64,000 bases of DNA from the NCBI GenBank assembly GCA_022775385.1, contig JALFIV010000033.1, positions 1-64,000 of the forward strand. The letters are read 5' to 3'. Positions within the stretch are counted from its first letter, which is position 1; every line of letters starts with the position of its first letter. Position numbers and translations under genes: made by a program. This DNA is from Clostridiales bacterium. GTDB lineage: Bacteria > Bacillota > Clostridia > Oscillospirales > Butyricicoccaceae. The notes under the pieces are model-generated. The model had not been told where the DNA came from and did not search any database. It saw only the letters and a list, made by a program, of their open reading frames with translations. Shown here in pieces: positions 10,890 to 20,791 of the stretch.

Positions 10890-12557
10890 ATGAACAACAA
10901 GAGAAGTGCAAATGTCACACAGGGTGTTGAGCGCGTTCCGCACCGCTCCCTGCTGCGCGCAATCGGTCTGACCGAAGAGGAGATGAACCGCCCGCTGATC
11001 GGCGTCGTCTCTGCGCATTCCGAGATCATCCCGGGTCACATCAATCTGGACAAGATCACCGAGGCTGTCAAGGCAGGCGTCCGCATGGCAGGCGGCACGC
11101 CGATCATGGTACCGGCAATCGGCGTCTGCGACGGCATCGCGATGGGTCATATCGGCATGAAATACTCTCTGCCGTCCCGTGAGCTGATCGCGGATTCGGT
11201 CGAGACGCTGGCGCAGGCGCATCAGTTTGACGGTCTGGTGCTCATCCCGAACTGCGACAAGATTGTTCCGGGTATGCTGATGGCAGCATGCCGCCTGAAC
11301 ATCCCGTCCATCATGTGCTCCGGCGGCCCGATGCTCGCAGGACGCTATAACGGTGAGAACGTCTCGCTGTCCTACACGTTTGAGGCGGTTGGCGCGCGCA
11401 AGGCAAACCTGATCAACGACGAGGAAATCAACCGCGTCGAGTGCGGCTCCTGCCCGAGCTGCGGCTCCTGCTCCGGCATGTACACCGCCAACTCCATGAA
11501 CTGCCTGTGTGAGGCAATCGGCATGGCGCTGCCGGGCAACGGCACGATTCCGGCGGTTTACTCCAGCCGCATCCATCTGGCAAAGCATGCCGGCATGAAG
11601 ATCATGGAGCTGGTCGAGAAGGACATCAAGCCGCGTGATATCGTCACCGAGAAGTCCATCCACAACGCACTCGAGTGCGAGATGGCGCTGGGATGCTCGA
11701 CCAACACGGTTCTGCATCTGCTGGCCGTTGCACACGAGGCAGGCGTCGACTTCGATCTGCGCACGATGAACGAGATCTCCGAAAAGACTCCGAACCTCTG
11801 CCATCTGGCACCGGCGGGACGTACGTACATTCAGGAGCTGAACGAGGCGGGCGGCATCTATGCCGTCATGAACGAGCTGTCCAAGAAGGATCTGCTCGAG
11901 CTGGATCAGATCACGGTCACCGGCAAGAAGGTCGGCGAGAACATCGCAAACTGCAAGAATACCAATCCGGAGGTCATCCGTCCGATCGACAATCCGTACA
12001 TGCAGACCGGCGGCATCGCCATCCTGTGGGGCAACATCGCGAAGGAAGGCTGCGCGGTCAAGCAGAGCGCCGTTGCACCGGAGATGCTCAAGCATGCCGG
12101 ACCGGCTCGCGTGTTCAACTCCGAGGAGGACGCGATTGAGGCGATCTACGGCGGAAAGATCAACAAGGGCGACGTTGTCGTCATCCGCTATGAGGGTCCG
12201 AAGGGCGGACCGGGCATGCGTGAGATGCTCAATCCGACCTCTGCGCTCGCCGGCATGAAGCTGGACAAGGACGTCGCACTGATCACCGACGGCCGCTTCT
12301 CGGGTGCCTCCCGCGGCGCATCCATCGGACATGTCTGCCCGGAGGCTGCGATGGGCGGCGAGATCGGCCTGCTGCGTGAGGGCGATATCATCGAGATCGA
12401 TATCCCGAACCGTGCGGTCAACGCGAAGGTCTCCGACGAGGAGTTTGCGGAGCGCCGCAAGAACTTCGTCCCGGAGGAGCCGAAGATCAAGACCGGCTGG
12501 CTGGCACGCTATGCCCGTCTGGTCACTTCCGCAAATCAGGGCGCAGTGCTCAAGTAA
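10890..12557 (+). CDS. ilvD: dihydroxy-acid dehydratase
   Basis: 555 aa; [35 protein letters not shown]. Confidence 0.97.
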   Translation: MNNKRSANVTQGVERVPHRSLLRAIGLTEEEMNRPLIGVVSAHSEIIPGHINLDKITEAVKAGVRMAGGTPIMVPAIGVCDGIAMGHIGMKYSLPSRELIADSVETLAQAHQFDGLVLIPNCDKIVPGMLMAACRLNIPSIMCSGGPMLAGRYNGENVSLSYTFEAVGARKANLINDEEINRVECGSCPSCGSCSGMYTANSMNCLCEAIGMALPGNGTIPAVYSSRIHLAKHAGMKIMELVEKDIKPRDIVTEKSIHNALECEMALGCSTNTVLHLLAVAHEAGVDFDLRTMNEISEKTPNLCHLAPAGRTYIQELNEAGGIYAVMNELSKKDLLELDQITVTGKKVGENIANCKNTNPEVIRPIDNPYMQTGGIAILWGNIAKEGCAVKQSAVAPEMLKHAGPARVFNSEEDAIEAIYGGKINKGDVVVIRYEGPKGGPGMREMLNPTSALAGMKLDKDVALITDGRFSGASRGASIGHVCPEAAMGGEIGLLREGDIIEIDIPNRAVNAKVSDEEFAERRKNFVPEEPKIKTGWLARYARLVTSANQGAVLK

Positions 12558-12570
12558 ATCATCAAAAACC

Positions 12571-12609
12571 GGCGATGGTGTGGGATGTTCTCCCGCACCA
12601 TCGTTTTGT
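12571..12609 (+). terminator. rho-independent terminator after ilvD
   Basis: cgatggtgtggga-tgt-tctcccgcaccatcgtttt. Confidence 0.8.
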
Positions 12610-12696
12610 CTGTCCGCCGGATTGCATCTGTTCTTCGAGTATGATATACTGAATTCTGCAGAATTGTATTTTTTTGTACTGTGAGGGAGAACAACT

Positions 12697-13179
12697 ATGT
12701 TTAAGAACAAAACGAAGCGGTATCGCTATGAGATTATTGACGATCCGGATAATGCCGAGTATCCGAAGCATCCGGACAGACTGTCCAAGCAGCCGGGATG
12801 GACGGACAACGTTGCCGGACGCATGCCGACGTTTTATCTGTCCACGGCATTTCTCGGATTCGGTCTTACCTATGTGCTGGTCGGCATTGTCGGTCTGCTC
12901 CTGCATGCGGAACCGCAGAGAGCGATGCAGTGGATGGGCGTTGTCGGACTGCTTCTGGGTTTTGCGGCGGGCAAGTATCTGATTGAGCCGCGTCTGATCA
13001 TCCCGTTTGAGCAGGGAACGCCGGAGCAGAAGAAGGAGGCCGTCAGACGGATGAATGAATATCTGGATGAACTGGCTGAAGCGGAGGCGTATGCCCGCGA
13101 GGCGGAGCAGGAGGCGCTGGAACAGCCGGATTACGACCCGGCGGTGTTTGACGACGATGAGGAGGACGACGCAGTCTGA
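12697..13179 (+). CDS. hypothetical membrane protein
   Basis: 160 aa with two predicted TM segments and an acidic C-terminus; RBS gaggga. Confidence 0.7.
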   Translation: MFKNKTKRYRYEIIDDPDNAEYPKHPDRLSKQPGWTDNVAGRMPTFYLSTAFLGFGLTYVLVGIVGLLLHAEPQRAMQWMGVVGLLLGFAAGKYLIEPRLIIPFEQGTPEQKKEAVRRMNEYLDELAEAEAYAREAEQEALEQPDYDPAVFDDDEEDDAV

Positions 13180-13197
13180 CCGGATCGGTGAAAGAGA

Positions 13198-13240
13198 AAA
13201 AAGCGCTCCCGGCACCGGCGGTGCTGGGAGCGTTTTGTGC
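13198..13240 (+). terminator. rho-independent terminator
   Basis: gcgctcccggcaccgg-cggtgctgggagcgtttt. Confidence 0.75.
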
Positions 13241-13820
13241 AGGATGATAAATCGTAACAAAATCAGGACGAGAAAAACGCCGCTTCGGCAAAAGCGGCGT
13301 TTTTCTGCGGACCAGACTCAAAAAAGAGAGAGAGTCAAAAAAGATGGAGTGAGAGCGGAAATAAATCCGTAAGAGTCTGTGTCCGGTCTTTCTCAACAGT
13401 CGGCAACCTGTATGGAAAGAGAGATTTGTATGAAAAGGAAGGATTAAAATAGGGGAAAGTGAACTGGTATTTTCACTTTGGTGTTATCCCCTTGACAAGT
13501 ATTATTATAGTCATTAGCCACAAAAACACAATAATAAAATTGTGGGATTTTACGAAGATAAAAACAAGTGTCTTTGTACAGTGTGCACACAAGGCAAAAA
13601 TTATCCCAGAAATTTGAAATGATTTCACAGATAATAGCTAATTTCTCACCCGAAATAATGCGGTAATTGGGCAAAAATATGAGGATGTGCGTATTGATTT
13701 GTCAAATCTGCAATATCACGCATGGAAAGAACAACCGGTTTTTTTCGTTTTGCATGATTCCGCATGAAATACCTATAGAGGAACAGATATTTGAATTGCT
13801 TGGATGAAAGGAGAAAGACA

Positions 13821-14204
13821 ATGAATCGAATGATTGCGCTGTTCGGCGCACTCGGTGCGGCCGCCCGATACGTCATTTCGCTGGCTGTTCCGTCGGATGC
13901 ATTCCCGATGGCGACACTCATCGTCAACATCGCGGGCTGTTTTGTCCTGCAGCTGATTTTCACCTGGGTGCGCGAGCGGTCGGGACTGCCGGAGCACATC
14001 GTCACCGGCATGAGCACCGGACTGATCGGTGCGTTTACCACTTTTTCCACCTTCAGCTGTGACAACGCCGCGCTGTTTCTGTCGGGACAGCTCGGTCTGC
14101 TCGCGCTGAATGCCGGCGTCAGCCTGATCGGCGGACTGGCGGCGGCGCTGCTCGGTCTGTGGATTGGAGAGCGGCTGTGCGGAAAGGGGGAGCGGGCGGA
14201 ATGA
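13821..14204 (+). CDS. crcB: CrcB/Fluc fluoride channel subunit 1
   Basis: GALGAAARYVIS; GFxTTFSTF-like GAFTTFSTFS; start ATG after gaaaggag. Confidence 0.9.
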   Translation: MNRMIALFGALGAAARYVISLAVPSDAFPMATLIVNIAGCFVLQLIFTWVRERSGLPEHIVTGMSTGLIGAFTTFSTFSCDNAALFLSGQLGLLALNAGVSLIGGLAAALLGLWIGERLCGKGERAE

Positions 14205-14557
14205 TTGGTTCAATTGTTTTGGCGGCGGCGGGCGGCGCCGCGGGGGCGGTCTGCCGCAGTATGATATCCGGCGCAGTAAAACGCCGCTGGAACACGGTGT
14301 TTCCGGCGGCGACGTTTGCGATCAATCTGATCGGTTCGTTTGTTCTCGGCTGTCTGATGTGTCTGCGCGCGGGATCTTGGGTGTACCTCCTGCTCGGGAC
14401 GGGCTTCTGCGGCGGATTTACGACGTTCTCGACCTATCAGGCGGAAGCGCTCACGCTTCTGCGCGGCAGACAGCGTCTGCGGTTTGTCTGTTACTGGGCA
14501 GGCTCCTGTGTGTGCGGGTTTCTGGCGTCGATTTCAGCCATGACACTGCTGTCGTAA
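14201..14557 (+). CDS. crcB: CrcB/Fluc fluoride channel subunit 2
   Basis: GGAAGAVCRSMIS; GTGFCGGFTTFSTYQAEAL; ATGA overlap with preceding crcB. Confidence 0.9.
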   Translation: MIGSIVLAAAGGAAGAVCRSMISGAVKRRWNTVFPAATFAINLIGSFVLGCLMCLRAGSWVYLLLGTGFCGGFTTFSTYQAEALTLLRGRQRLRFVCYWAGSCVCGFLASISAMTLLS

Positions 14558-15291
14558 TCCACGTTCTCGAGGATCAGGCCGTGCGGCGGCATCGTGATGC
14601 CCGCGAGCTGGCGGTCGCCGGTCTCAAACACCGCGCGGATGCTGTCTAAATCGCGCGTACCCTGACCGATCTCGACGAGCGTGCCGGTCAGGATGCGGAC
14701 CATGTTGTACAGAAATCCCGTGCCGTGGAACACGAGCTGGAGTTCCCCGTCCGTGCGCGCAATATCGATGGAATGGATGGTGCGGACCGTGGATTTTTTA
14801 AACCGGCGGCTGACGGAGGAGAATCCGCGGAAATCGTGCGTGCCGACCATCAGCGCGGCGGCGCGGCGCATGCGCTCTTCGTCGAGCGGCTGAGGCCAGA
14901 CGCATACATACCGGCGTCGGAACACGTTCGGCGTGCCGCTGTCGTTGATGCAGTAGCGGTACTGTTTTCCCTTGGCGTTCAGACGGGCGTGGAAACGGTC
15001 GCCGGCGACGCGGCAGGAGAGCACCACGATGTCATCCGGCAGATAGCGGTTGCAGTAATGTTGTATTTCCTCCGGAGTCAGATCGGTTTCGAAGCGCGAA
15101 CTTGCCGTCTGCCTTGCGGCGTGGACGCCCGCATCCGTCCGTCCGGCGCCGTGGACTTCGACGCGGTGACCGAGCATGCGGGACAGAATCTGCTCCAGTT
15201 TTGCCTGAATCGTGCTGTCCGTATTTCCCTGACGCTGCCAGCCGCGGTAGCGCGAACCATCATAAGAGAGGGTGAAACAGTAGGTTTTCAT
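14491..15291 (-). CDS. truA: tRNA pseudouridine(38-40) synthase
   Basis: YDGSRYRGWQRQ; GAGRTDAGVHA; FHGTGFLYNMVR. Confidence 0.95.
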   Translation of the reverse strand: MKTYCFTLSYDGSRYRGWQRQGNTDSTIQAKLEQILSRMLGHRVEVHGAGRTDAGVHAARQTASSRFETDLTPEEIQHYCNRYLPDDIVVLSCRVAGDRFHARLNAKGKQYRYCINDSGTPNVFRRRYVCVWPQPLDEERMRRAAALMVGTHDFRGFSSVSRRFKKSTVRTIHSIDIARTDGELQLVFHGTGFLYNMVRILTGTLVEIGQGTRDLDSIRAVFETGDRQLAGITMPPHGLILENVDYDSSVMAEIDARNPHTQEPAQ

Positions 15292-15569
15292 CGGTGTTGG
15301 AATCCTCCGTTCGGTGCAGGATATTGGTCAAATACTCGTAATAGTATATCACAATTTGTTAGAAAACCAAAGATAGAACCGGAAATCTGCTCAGTTTGTT
15401 TTCAATTTATTTGAATTTATTTAACAATTGACTTGCAAAACACTGTATTGAGTGGTAACATAGGAGTAGACAAATTTGAGGAAATTTACCTGTATCGACA
15501 ATGGCGTCGCTTTCCTGCTGTTGTTCCTGCTGAGTAAGTTTCCTTTTTTTTGAAGGGAGTTATTTTCAT

Positions 15570-16994
15570 ATGGAAACATTAACAAATGTTGTTAATGCGG
15601 TAGACAGCTTTGTCTGGGGTCCGGTCATGCTCATTCTGCTTGTCGGCACGGGCATTTTCCTGACCATCCGCATGGGATTCCGCACTTGGCTGAATCTTCC
15701 TTACGCACTCAAGTCGGTGCTGAGCAAGGAGGCGCGCACGACACAGCGCGGTACGGGCGATATCTCCCCGTTTGCGGCGCTGATGACGGCGCTCGCTGCG
15801 ACCATCGGCACCGGCAACATCGTCGGTGTTGCCACCGCGCTGGTCAGCGGCGGTCCGGGCGCACTGATCTGGATGGAGATCTCCGCAGTCTTCGGTCTGA
15901 CCAGTAAGTTCACCGAGTGCATGCTTGCTATCAAGTACCGCACGGTCAATGAGCAGGGCGAAATGCTCGGCGGTCCGATGACAACCATGAAGAGTGGTCT
16001 GAAGAACAAGACGCTGGGCGCGGTTCTCGCGATGCTGTTTGCAATCTTTGCCGTCATCGCCTCCTTCGGCATCGGCAATATGACGCAGGCAAACTCGATT
16101 TCGTCCGCGCTGGAGAGCACCTTCCAGGTTCCGACCTGGATTACCGGTATTGTCATCACCGTTCTGGTTCTGTTCATCCTGCTCGGCGGCATTTCCCGTC
16201 TGTCCAAGGTATCCTCGGTCATCGTTCCGGTTATGGCGGTCTTCTACCTGATCTTCGGCGTCATCGTCATCGTCGGCAACATCGGCAACCTGCCGTCTGC
16301 CATTGTCCTGATGGTCAAGTGTGCGTTCAGCCCGGCCGCAGTCACCGGCGGCGTACTCGGTACGATCGTCTCCGGCATGATGCAGTCGATGCGCTGGGGC
16401 GTTGCACGCGGCGTATTCTCCAACGAGGCCGGCATGGGCTCCGCGGCGATCACGGCGGCGGCGGCAACCACGGACGATCCGGTTCGTCAGGGCTACATCA
16501 ACATGACGGGTACCTTCTTTGATACCATCGTCATTTGTACGATCACGGGCCTTGCCATCTGCAGCTCGGGTGTTCTGGGTCAGATTGATCCGGCGACCGG
16601 TGAGATGCTCACGGGCTCCGCACTGACCATCGCGGCGTTCCAGACCGTCCTCGGCACCTTCGGCGGATGGATGGTCACCATCGGCATCGCGCTGTTCGCA
16701 TTCTCCACCATTCTCGGATGGGAGTATCACGGCGAGAAGGCACTCGAGTACATCGTCAAGAGTCCGAAGATCTGCATGGTATACCGCGTTCTGTTCTCTC
16801 TGATCGCGTTCATCGGTGCAACCCAGTCCCTCGATCTGGTTTGGAGCTTTTCGGATATCGCCAACGCACTGATGGCAATTCCGAACCTGATCTGCATGCT
16901 GGCTCTGTCCGGTGTTGCGGCAAAGGAGGTCAAGCGCTTCCAGCCGATCATCGAAGAGGAAAAGCGCGCAAAGAAAATGGCAAAGACGAAGTGA
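15570..16994 (+). CDS. sodium:alanine/glycine symporter (AgcS family)
   Basis: 474 aa; GTGNIVGVATALVSGGPGALIWMEISAVFGLTSKFTE; SNEAGMGSAA. Confidence 0.95.
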   Translation: METLTNVVNAVDSFVWGPVMLILLVGTGIFLTIRMGFRTWLNLPYALKSVLSKEARTTQRGTGDISPFAALMTALAATIGTGNIVGVATALVSGGPGALIWMEISAVFGLTSKFTECMLAIKYRTVNEQGEMLGGPMTTMKSGLKNKTLGAVLAMLFAIFAVIASFGIGNMTQANSISSALESTFQVPTWITGIVITVLVLFILLGGISRLSKVSSVIVPVMAVFYLIFGVIVIVGNIGNLPSAIVLMVKCAFSPAAVTGGVLGTIVSGMMQSMRWGVARGVFSNEAGMGSAAITAAAATTDDPVRQGYINMTGTFFDTIVICTITGLAICSSGVLGQIDPATGEMLTGSALTIAAFQTVLGTFGGWMVTIGIALFAFSTILGWEYHGEKALEYIVKSPKICMVYRVLFSLIAFIGATQSLDLVWSFSDIANALMAIPNLICMLALSGVAAKEVKRFQPIIEEEKRAKKMAKTK

Positions 16995-17032
16995 TTCGGC
17001 TTCGTTTTAGGAGAGCATAAAGTACTCCCTTT

Positions 17033-17068
17033 CGCACATTGTGTGGAAGGGAGATTTTATTATTCGGA
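17033..17068 (+). terminator. terminator after the symporter gene
   Basis: ctccctttcgcacattgtgtggaagggagattttatt. Confidence 0.7.
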
Positions 17069-17148
17069 AAAATTTGGATACTTTGCGGCTGGTCATCACC
17101 GCTTTACTGTGATAAAATATAGTTCAGAATATACAGCGCAAAGGGGAA

Positions 17149-17952
17149 ATGACGATGATTAAAATGATCGCCTGTGATATTGACGGAACGATTCTGTTTC
17201 AGGGGGAGACCCGGCTGAACCGCCGGCTGTTTCCGATTATCCGACGTCTGCAGTCCTGCGGCGTGGAGTATCTCTCCTGCAGCGGACGGCAGTACGCCAA
17301 CCAGCGGCGGCTGTTTGCACCGGTCGCCGATGAGATCAGCTATATCTGTGAAAACGGCAGTCTGACCATGTACAGGGGACAGGCAGTCGGCTGTGAGGTG
17401 CTCGACCGCGCGCGGGCACTGGAACTGCTCCGGTTTATCCAGCAGCAGCCGGAGTGCGAGGGTCTGCTCTCGACGCAGAAGTGCTGTTATGTGGTGCCCA
17501 AGTCGGAGGAGTATGTCCGCCATGTCAGAGAAGTAGTCGGGAATGATACCGAGATTGCCGGTGACTGGGACGAGATTCCGGAGGACTTCATCAAGATTTC
17601 CCTGTACGCGCCGGAGGGCGACCTGCCGGCGATTCAGAAGCGCATGGCGGCGTTTTCCGAGCCGTATCAGACACCGGTGCTCGGCGGCTACGGCTGGATT
17701 GACTTTCTGCGCGAGGGGTGCAGCAAAGGGGCGGCGCTCCGGAAATACTGCGAATTCCGCGGCATCAATCCCGGCGAGGTGATCGGCATCGGCGACAATG
17801 AAAATGACCTCGCGCTGCTCGAGACGGTCGGGGAGATGTGGGCGGTTGAGAACGGACATCCCAATCTGAAGGCGCGCGCCAAGCGCACGGTCGGCAGTGC
17901 GATTGACGAGCTGGACCGGCTGGCGTCCCGTCTGGAAGAACAGCGTGCATAA
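17149..17952 (+). CDS. Cof-type HAD-superfamily hydrolase
   Basis: ACDIDGTIL; GIGDNENDLALLE. Confidence 0.9.
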   Translation: MTMIKMIACDIDGTILFQGETRLNRRLFPIIRRLQSCGVEYLSCSGRQYANQRRLFAPVADEISYICENGSLTMYRGQAVGCEVLDRARALELLRFIQQQPECEGLLSTQKCCYVVPKSEEYVRHVREVVGNDTEIAGDWDEIPEDFIKISLYAPEGDLPAIQKRMAAFSEPYQTPVLGGYGWIDFLREGCSKGAALRKYCEFRGINPGEVIGIGDNENDLALLETVGEMWAVENGHPNLKARAKRTVGSAIDELDRLASRLEEQRA

Positions 17953-17995
17953 AAAAGAAAGCGTCTGCTGGTTGGAGCAGACGCTTTCTTTTGTG
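17953..17995. terminator. bidirectional terminator at the end of the HAD gene
   Basis: aaaaaagaaagcgtctgctggttggagcagacgctttctttt. Confidence 0.9.
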
Positions 17996-18023
17996 TATGT
18001 GTGTGTAAAAGGAAAAGAGCGAA

Positions 18024-18054
18024 TAAAAAGAGCCAAACCCAGATGGTTCAGCTC
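18024..18054 (-). terminator. terminator of the orphan glycine riboswitch unit
   Basis: Minus strand GAGCTGAACC-ATCTG-GGTTTGGCTC followed by TTTTT. Confidence 0.75.
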
Positions 18055-18106
18055 TGAAGAGGACACAAGGACACCGCTGCAGGGTGCAGCGAAAGAAAGG
18101 GAGTTA

Positions 18107-18277
18107 CTCTGTCCTTTTGCCTGAGAGATTCGCGGGGAAACACCGCGTTGCACCTTCGGCACTCATCCAATGAGATTCTCCAGAGCTCCATCCGTTCACA
18201 GTCTCATCCGGATTTCCGGACACCTGAGAGTGTTACTCCTTCGGCGGGCGCAGGGCAGCGCCGCTTTTCCTGTGAAC
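18107..18277 (-). promoter_or_regulatory. tandem glycine riboswitch (two aptamers)
   Basis: Minus strand aptamer 1 (18277-18194): GTTCACAG...CCGAAGGAGTAACACTCTCAGG...CTGTGAAC; aptamer 2 (18185-18107): CTCTGGAGA...GCCGAAGGTGCAA...AATCTCTCAGGCAAAAGGACAGAG. Canonical glycine-aptamer consensus elements. Confidence 0.93.
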
Positions 18278-18294
18278 ATCATCTGGCTATACTC

Positions 18295-18323
18295 ATTATA
18301 GAAAAAGGACGGCGGAAAGTCAA
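18295..18323 (-). promoter_or_regulatory. near-consensus sigma-A promoter driving the glycine riboswitch
   Basis: Minus strand TTGACT-N17-TATAAT. Confidence 0.85.
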
Positions 18324-18335
18324 GAGGAAAATGGA

Positions 18336-19283
18336 TTATCTGCCGTATCGTGTCAGACGCTCCTCGACCTGACGCAGGCTGGTGACGCCGGTGGATGCGC
18401 CGACGGTTTCGACCGAGACCGAAGCGCAGGCGTTGGCGAAATAGGCGCAGTCGGCGAAGGAATATCCCGCGAGCAGGGCGTGCTGGAATCCGGCGGCGAA
18501 GTTGTCGCCCGCGCCGGTGGTATCGACACAGTTCGTATCCGGACAGGCGGGAATGCGCTGGCGCACGGAGCCGGAGGCAATCAGACAGCCTTCTGCGCCC
18601 AGCTTGACGATGACATGGCGGGAGCCGGCGGCGAGCAGAACGTCCGCGATGCGGTCGGGATCGGACTCACCGGTGATGACCGCCGCCTCGGTCTCGTTGG
18701 CAAAGACATAGTCCAGCTCGCGCAGGAGCGGCGCCAGCTCACGGGTGGTCTCTCCCTTTTTGGGGAGGACGAAGTCAGCACAGACCGGGATGCCGCGGGC
18801 GCGTGCGGTGTGCGCAATCTGTGCGAGCTGTTCAATGGAGATGAGCGGAAAGACGAAAATGCTGGCGAGCGAGAGCAGACGGACGCCGTTGAGCTGTTCG
18901 GGGGAGAAGTCCTCGGCGCGGAGGCGGCGCAGGCTGCTGTTCCGGTTGTTGTAGAACCGGCGCTCGCCGTCCTCATCCACGAGAACCACATTGACGCCGG
19001 TGTCCATCTCATCGGTGCGGCGGACGTACCGGGTGTCGATGCCGAGACGGGCGCAGTGCGTATCCAGAAACGCACCGGCGGGGTCGCATCCCCAGCAGCT
19101 GATCAAGCGGACGTCATGTCCGAGATTGGCGAGCACGGTGGCTTCGTTGAGCGCGTCGCCGCCGGTTGTCATGCCGATATAGCCGACCGGCGTGGAGTGT
19201 CGGGTGAAAACCGAGCGGTCGGCATGGATGACCGGAATGTCGATGATTCCGGCGCCGAATACCGCGATGTCACAGGATTTCAT
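18336..19283 (-). CDS. PfkB-family carbohydrate kinase
   Basis: GGDALNEATVLANLG; DTTGAGDNFAAGF signature. Confidence 0.92.
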   Translation of the reverse strand: MKSCDIAVFGAGIIDIPVIHADRSVFTRHSTPVGYIGMTTGGDALNEATVLANLGHDVRLISCWGCDPAGAFLDTHCARLGIDTRYVRRTDEMDTGVNVVLVDEDGERRFYNNRNSSLRRLRAEDFSPEQLNGVRLLSLASIFVFPLISIEQLAQIAHTARARGIPVCADFVLPKKGETTRELAPLLRELDYVFANETEAAVITGESDPDRIADVLLAAGSRHVIVKLGAEGCLIASGSVRQRIPACPDTNCVDTTGAGDNFAAGFQHALLAGYSFADCAYFANACASVSVETVGASTGVTSLRQVEERLTRYGR

Positions 19284-19304
19284 GGGTCAGGCTCCTTTCT
19301 GATG

Positions 19305-20687
19305 TCAGGACAGCTGATTCTGCTCCCGCGCCGCGCGGCGGATCGGGAAATAGCAGACGAACAGCATGGTAGTAAAGCTGGCCAGTCCGCCGCATACGTT
19401 GGAGATCGGCTCGGCGAGAAAGACGCCTGTGACGCCGAGTCCGCCGAGATGCGGCAGGAGAAGGGTCAGCGGAATGACGATGAATACCTTGCGCAGGAGG
19501 GAGAAAAACAGCGAAAAACGGGATTTTCCGAGCGCAAGAAAGGTGGTTTGTCCGGTGAACTGGAACGCCATAAAGCAGAATCCGAAGAAATAGATGTGCA
19601 TGGACGGAATCGTGACGGCGAGCAGATCCGGATCGGTGTTGAAAATCTGAATGAAAAATGCAGGGAACAGCGAGACCAGCGCCCACGCGATGAGGGTATA
19701 GCCGAACAGCAGGGAGGCGGTAAAGCGGATCGCCTGACAGACGCGGCCGTTTTCCTGTGCGCCGTAGTTGAATCCGATGACCGGCTGTGCGCTGTTGACC
19801 ACGCCGGTGACCGGCAGGGAGACAATCTCACGCACCGAGTTGATGATGGTCATCGCACCGACATAGAGGTCGCCGCCGAAGATGCTCAGCGAGGCGTTGC
19901 AGGCGATCTGCACCAGACTGTTGGTGGCTCCCATCGTGAAGCCGGACAGGCCGAGCGACAGGATGCGCAGGACGCGTTTTTTCCGGCACCGCAGACAGCG
20001 GATGCGCAGGCGGAGCAGCGTTCTGGGGCCGGTCAGAAACCGGAGCGTCCAGACTGCGGCGGCAAACTGGGACAGGACGGTCGCACAAGCCGCGCCGCGC
20101 ACACCGAGATCCAAAACAAAGATAAAAACCGGATCGAGGATGATGTTGAGCACCGCGCCGATGACGATGGTCAGCATGCCGGTTTTTCCAAACCCCTGTG
20201 CATTGATAAAGCTGTTCATGCCCAGACTGATCATGACGAACAGCGTGCCGAACAGATAGATCGTGATGTACGCATTGGCATAGGGGAACGTGACGTCACT
20301 CGCGCCGAGGGCGTACAGGAGCGGACGGCGCAGCAGCAGACCGGACAGGGTGATCAGCAGGCTGAGTACGAGGATGAGCGTCATGCAGTTGCCCATGATG
20401 GCCTCACCCTCTGCGTCGTTTTTCTTGCCGCGTTCGATGGAGAACAGCGGTCCGCCGCCGGTGCCGATCAGGTTGGCGAATGCAACGATGATCGTGACAA
20501 TCGGAAAACAGATGCCGACGCCGGTCAGCGCCGTGGTCGCATGGTCCATGAAGCGTCCGATATAGACGCGGTCGACGATGTTGTACAGAATATTGACCAG
20601 CTGCGCCAGGGTGATCGGAACGGCGAGCCGGATGATGTTGGTCGAGATTTTTCCCTGTGAGAAATCACTCTGGGAACGTGTATGCAT
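19305..20687 (-). CDS. MATE-family efflux transporter
   Basis: 460 aa polytopic protein; ITLAQLVNILYNIVDRVYIGR and MATE repeats. Confidence 0.92.
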   Translation of the reverse strand: MHTRSQSDFSQGKISTNIIRLAVPITLAQLVNILYNIVDRVYIGRFMDHATTALTGVGICFPIVTIIVAFANLIGTGGGPLFSIERGKKNDAEGEAIMGNCMTLILVLSLLITLSGLLLRRPLLYALGASDVTFPYANAYITIYLFGTLFVMISLGMNSFINAQGFGKTGMLTIVIGAVLNIILDPVFIFVLDLGVRGAACATVLSQFAAAVWTLRFLTGPRTLLRLRIRCLRCRKKRVLRILSLGLSGFTMGATNSLVQIACNASLSIFGGDLYVGAMTIINSVREIVSLPVTGVVNSAQPVIGFNYGAQENGRVCQAIRFTASLLFGYTLIAWALVSLFPAFFIQIFNTDPDLLAVTIPSMHIYFFGFCFMAFQFTGQTTFLALGKSRFSLFFSLLRKVFIVIPLTLLLPHLGGLGVTGVFLAEPISNVCGGLASFTTMLFVCYFPIRRAAREQNQLS

Positions 20688-20743
20688 GAAATTATGTCAG
20701 CTCCTTTTTGATTACTACAGTATAGCATAATTCGCGGATTCTG

Positions 20744-20785
20744 ACAAAAAAACACAGCCTGTTTTTCGAAAAAACAGACCGTGTT
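20744..20785 (-). terminator. rho-independent terminator
   Basis: Minus strand AAACACGGTCTGTTTTTTCGAAAAACAGGCTGTGTTTTTTT. Confidence 0.8.
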
Positions 20786-20791
20786 TGAGGA

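Noticed and set aside
13275-13312. gaaaaacgccgcttcggcaaaagcggcgtttttc as a special repeat element
   Set aside because: Best explained as a second ordinary terminator hairpin after the 12697-13179 gene.
13400-13820. Possible fluoride riboswitch or sRNA in the AT-rich gap before crcB
   Set aside because: No recognisable crcB-motif consensus and no convincing fold by eye.
17104-18162. 352-aa minus-strand ORF downstream of the glycine riboswitch
   Set aside because: Its reading frame begins inside the aptamer region, crosses two terminators and is antisense to the HAD hydrolase; not a credible riboswitch target.
18480-20660. 726-aa plus-strand ORF
   Set aside because: Antisense to pfkB and MATE genes; spans two genes and an intergenic gap, no family signature.
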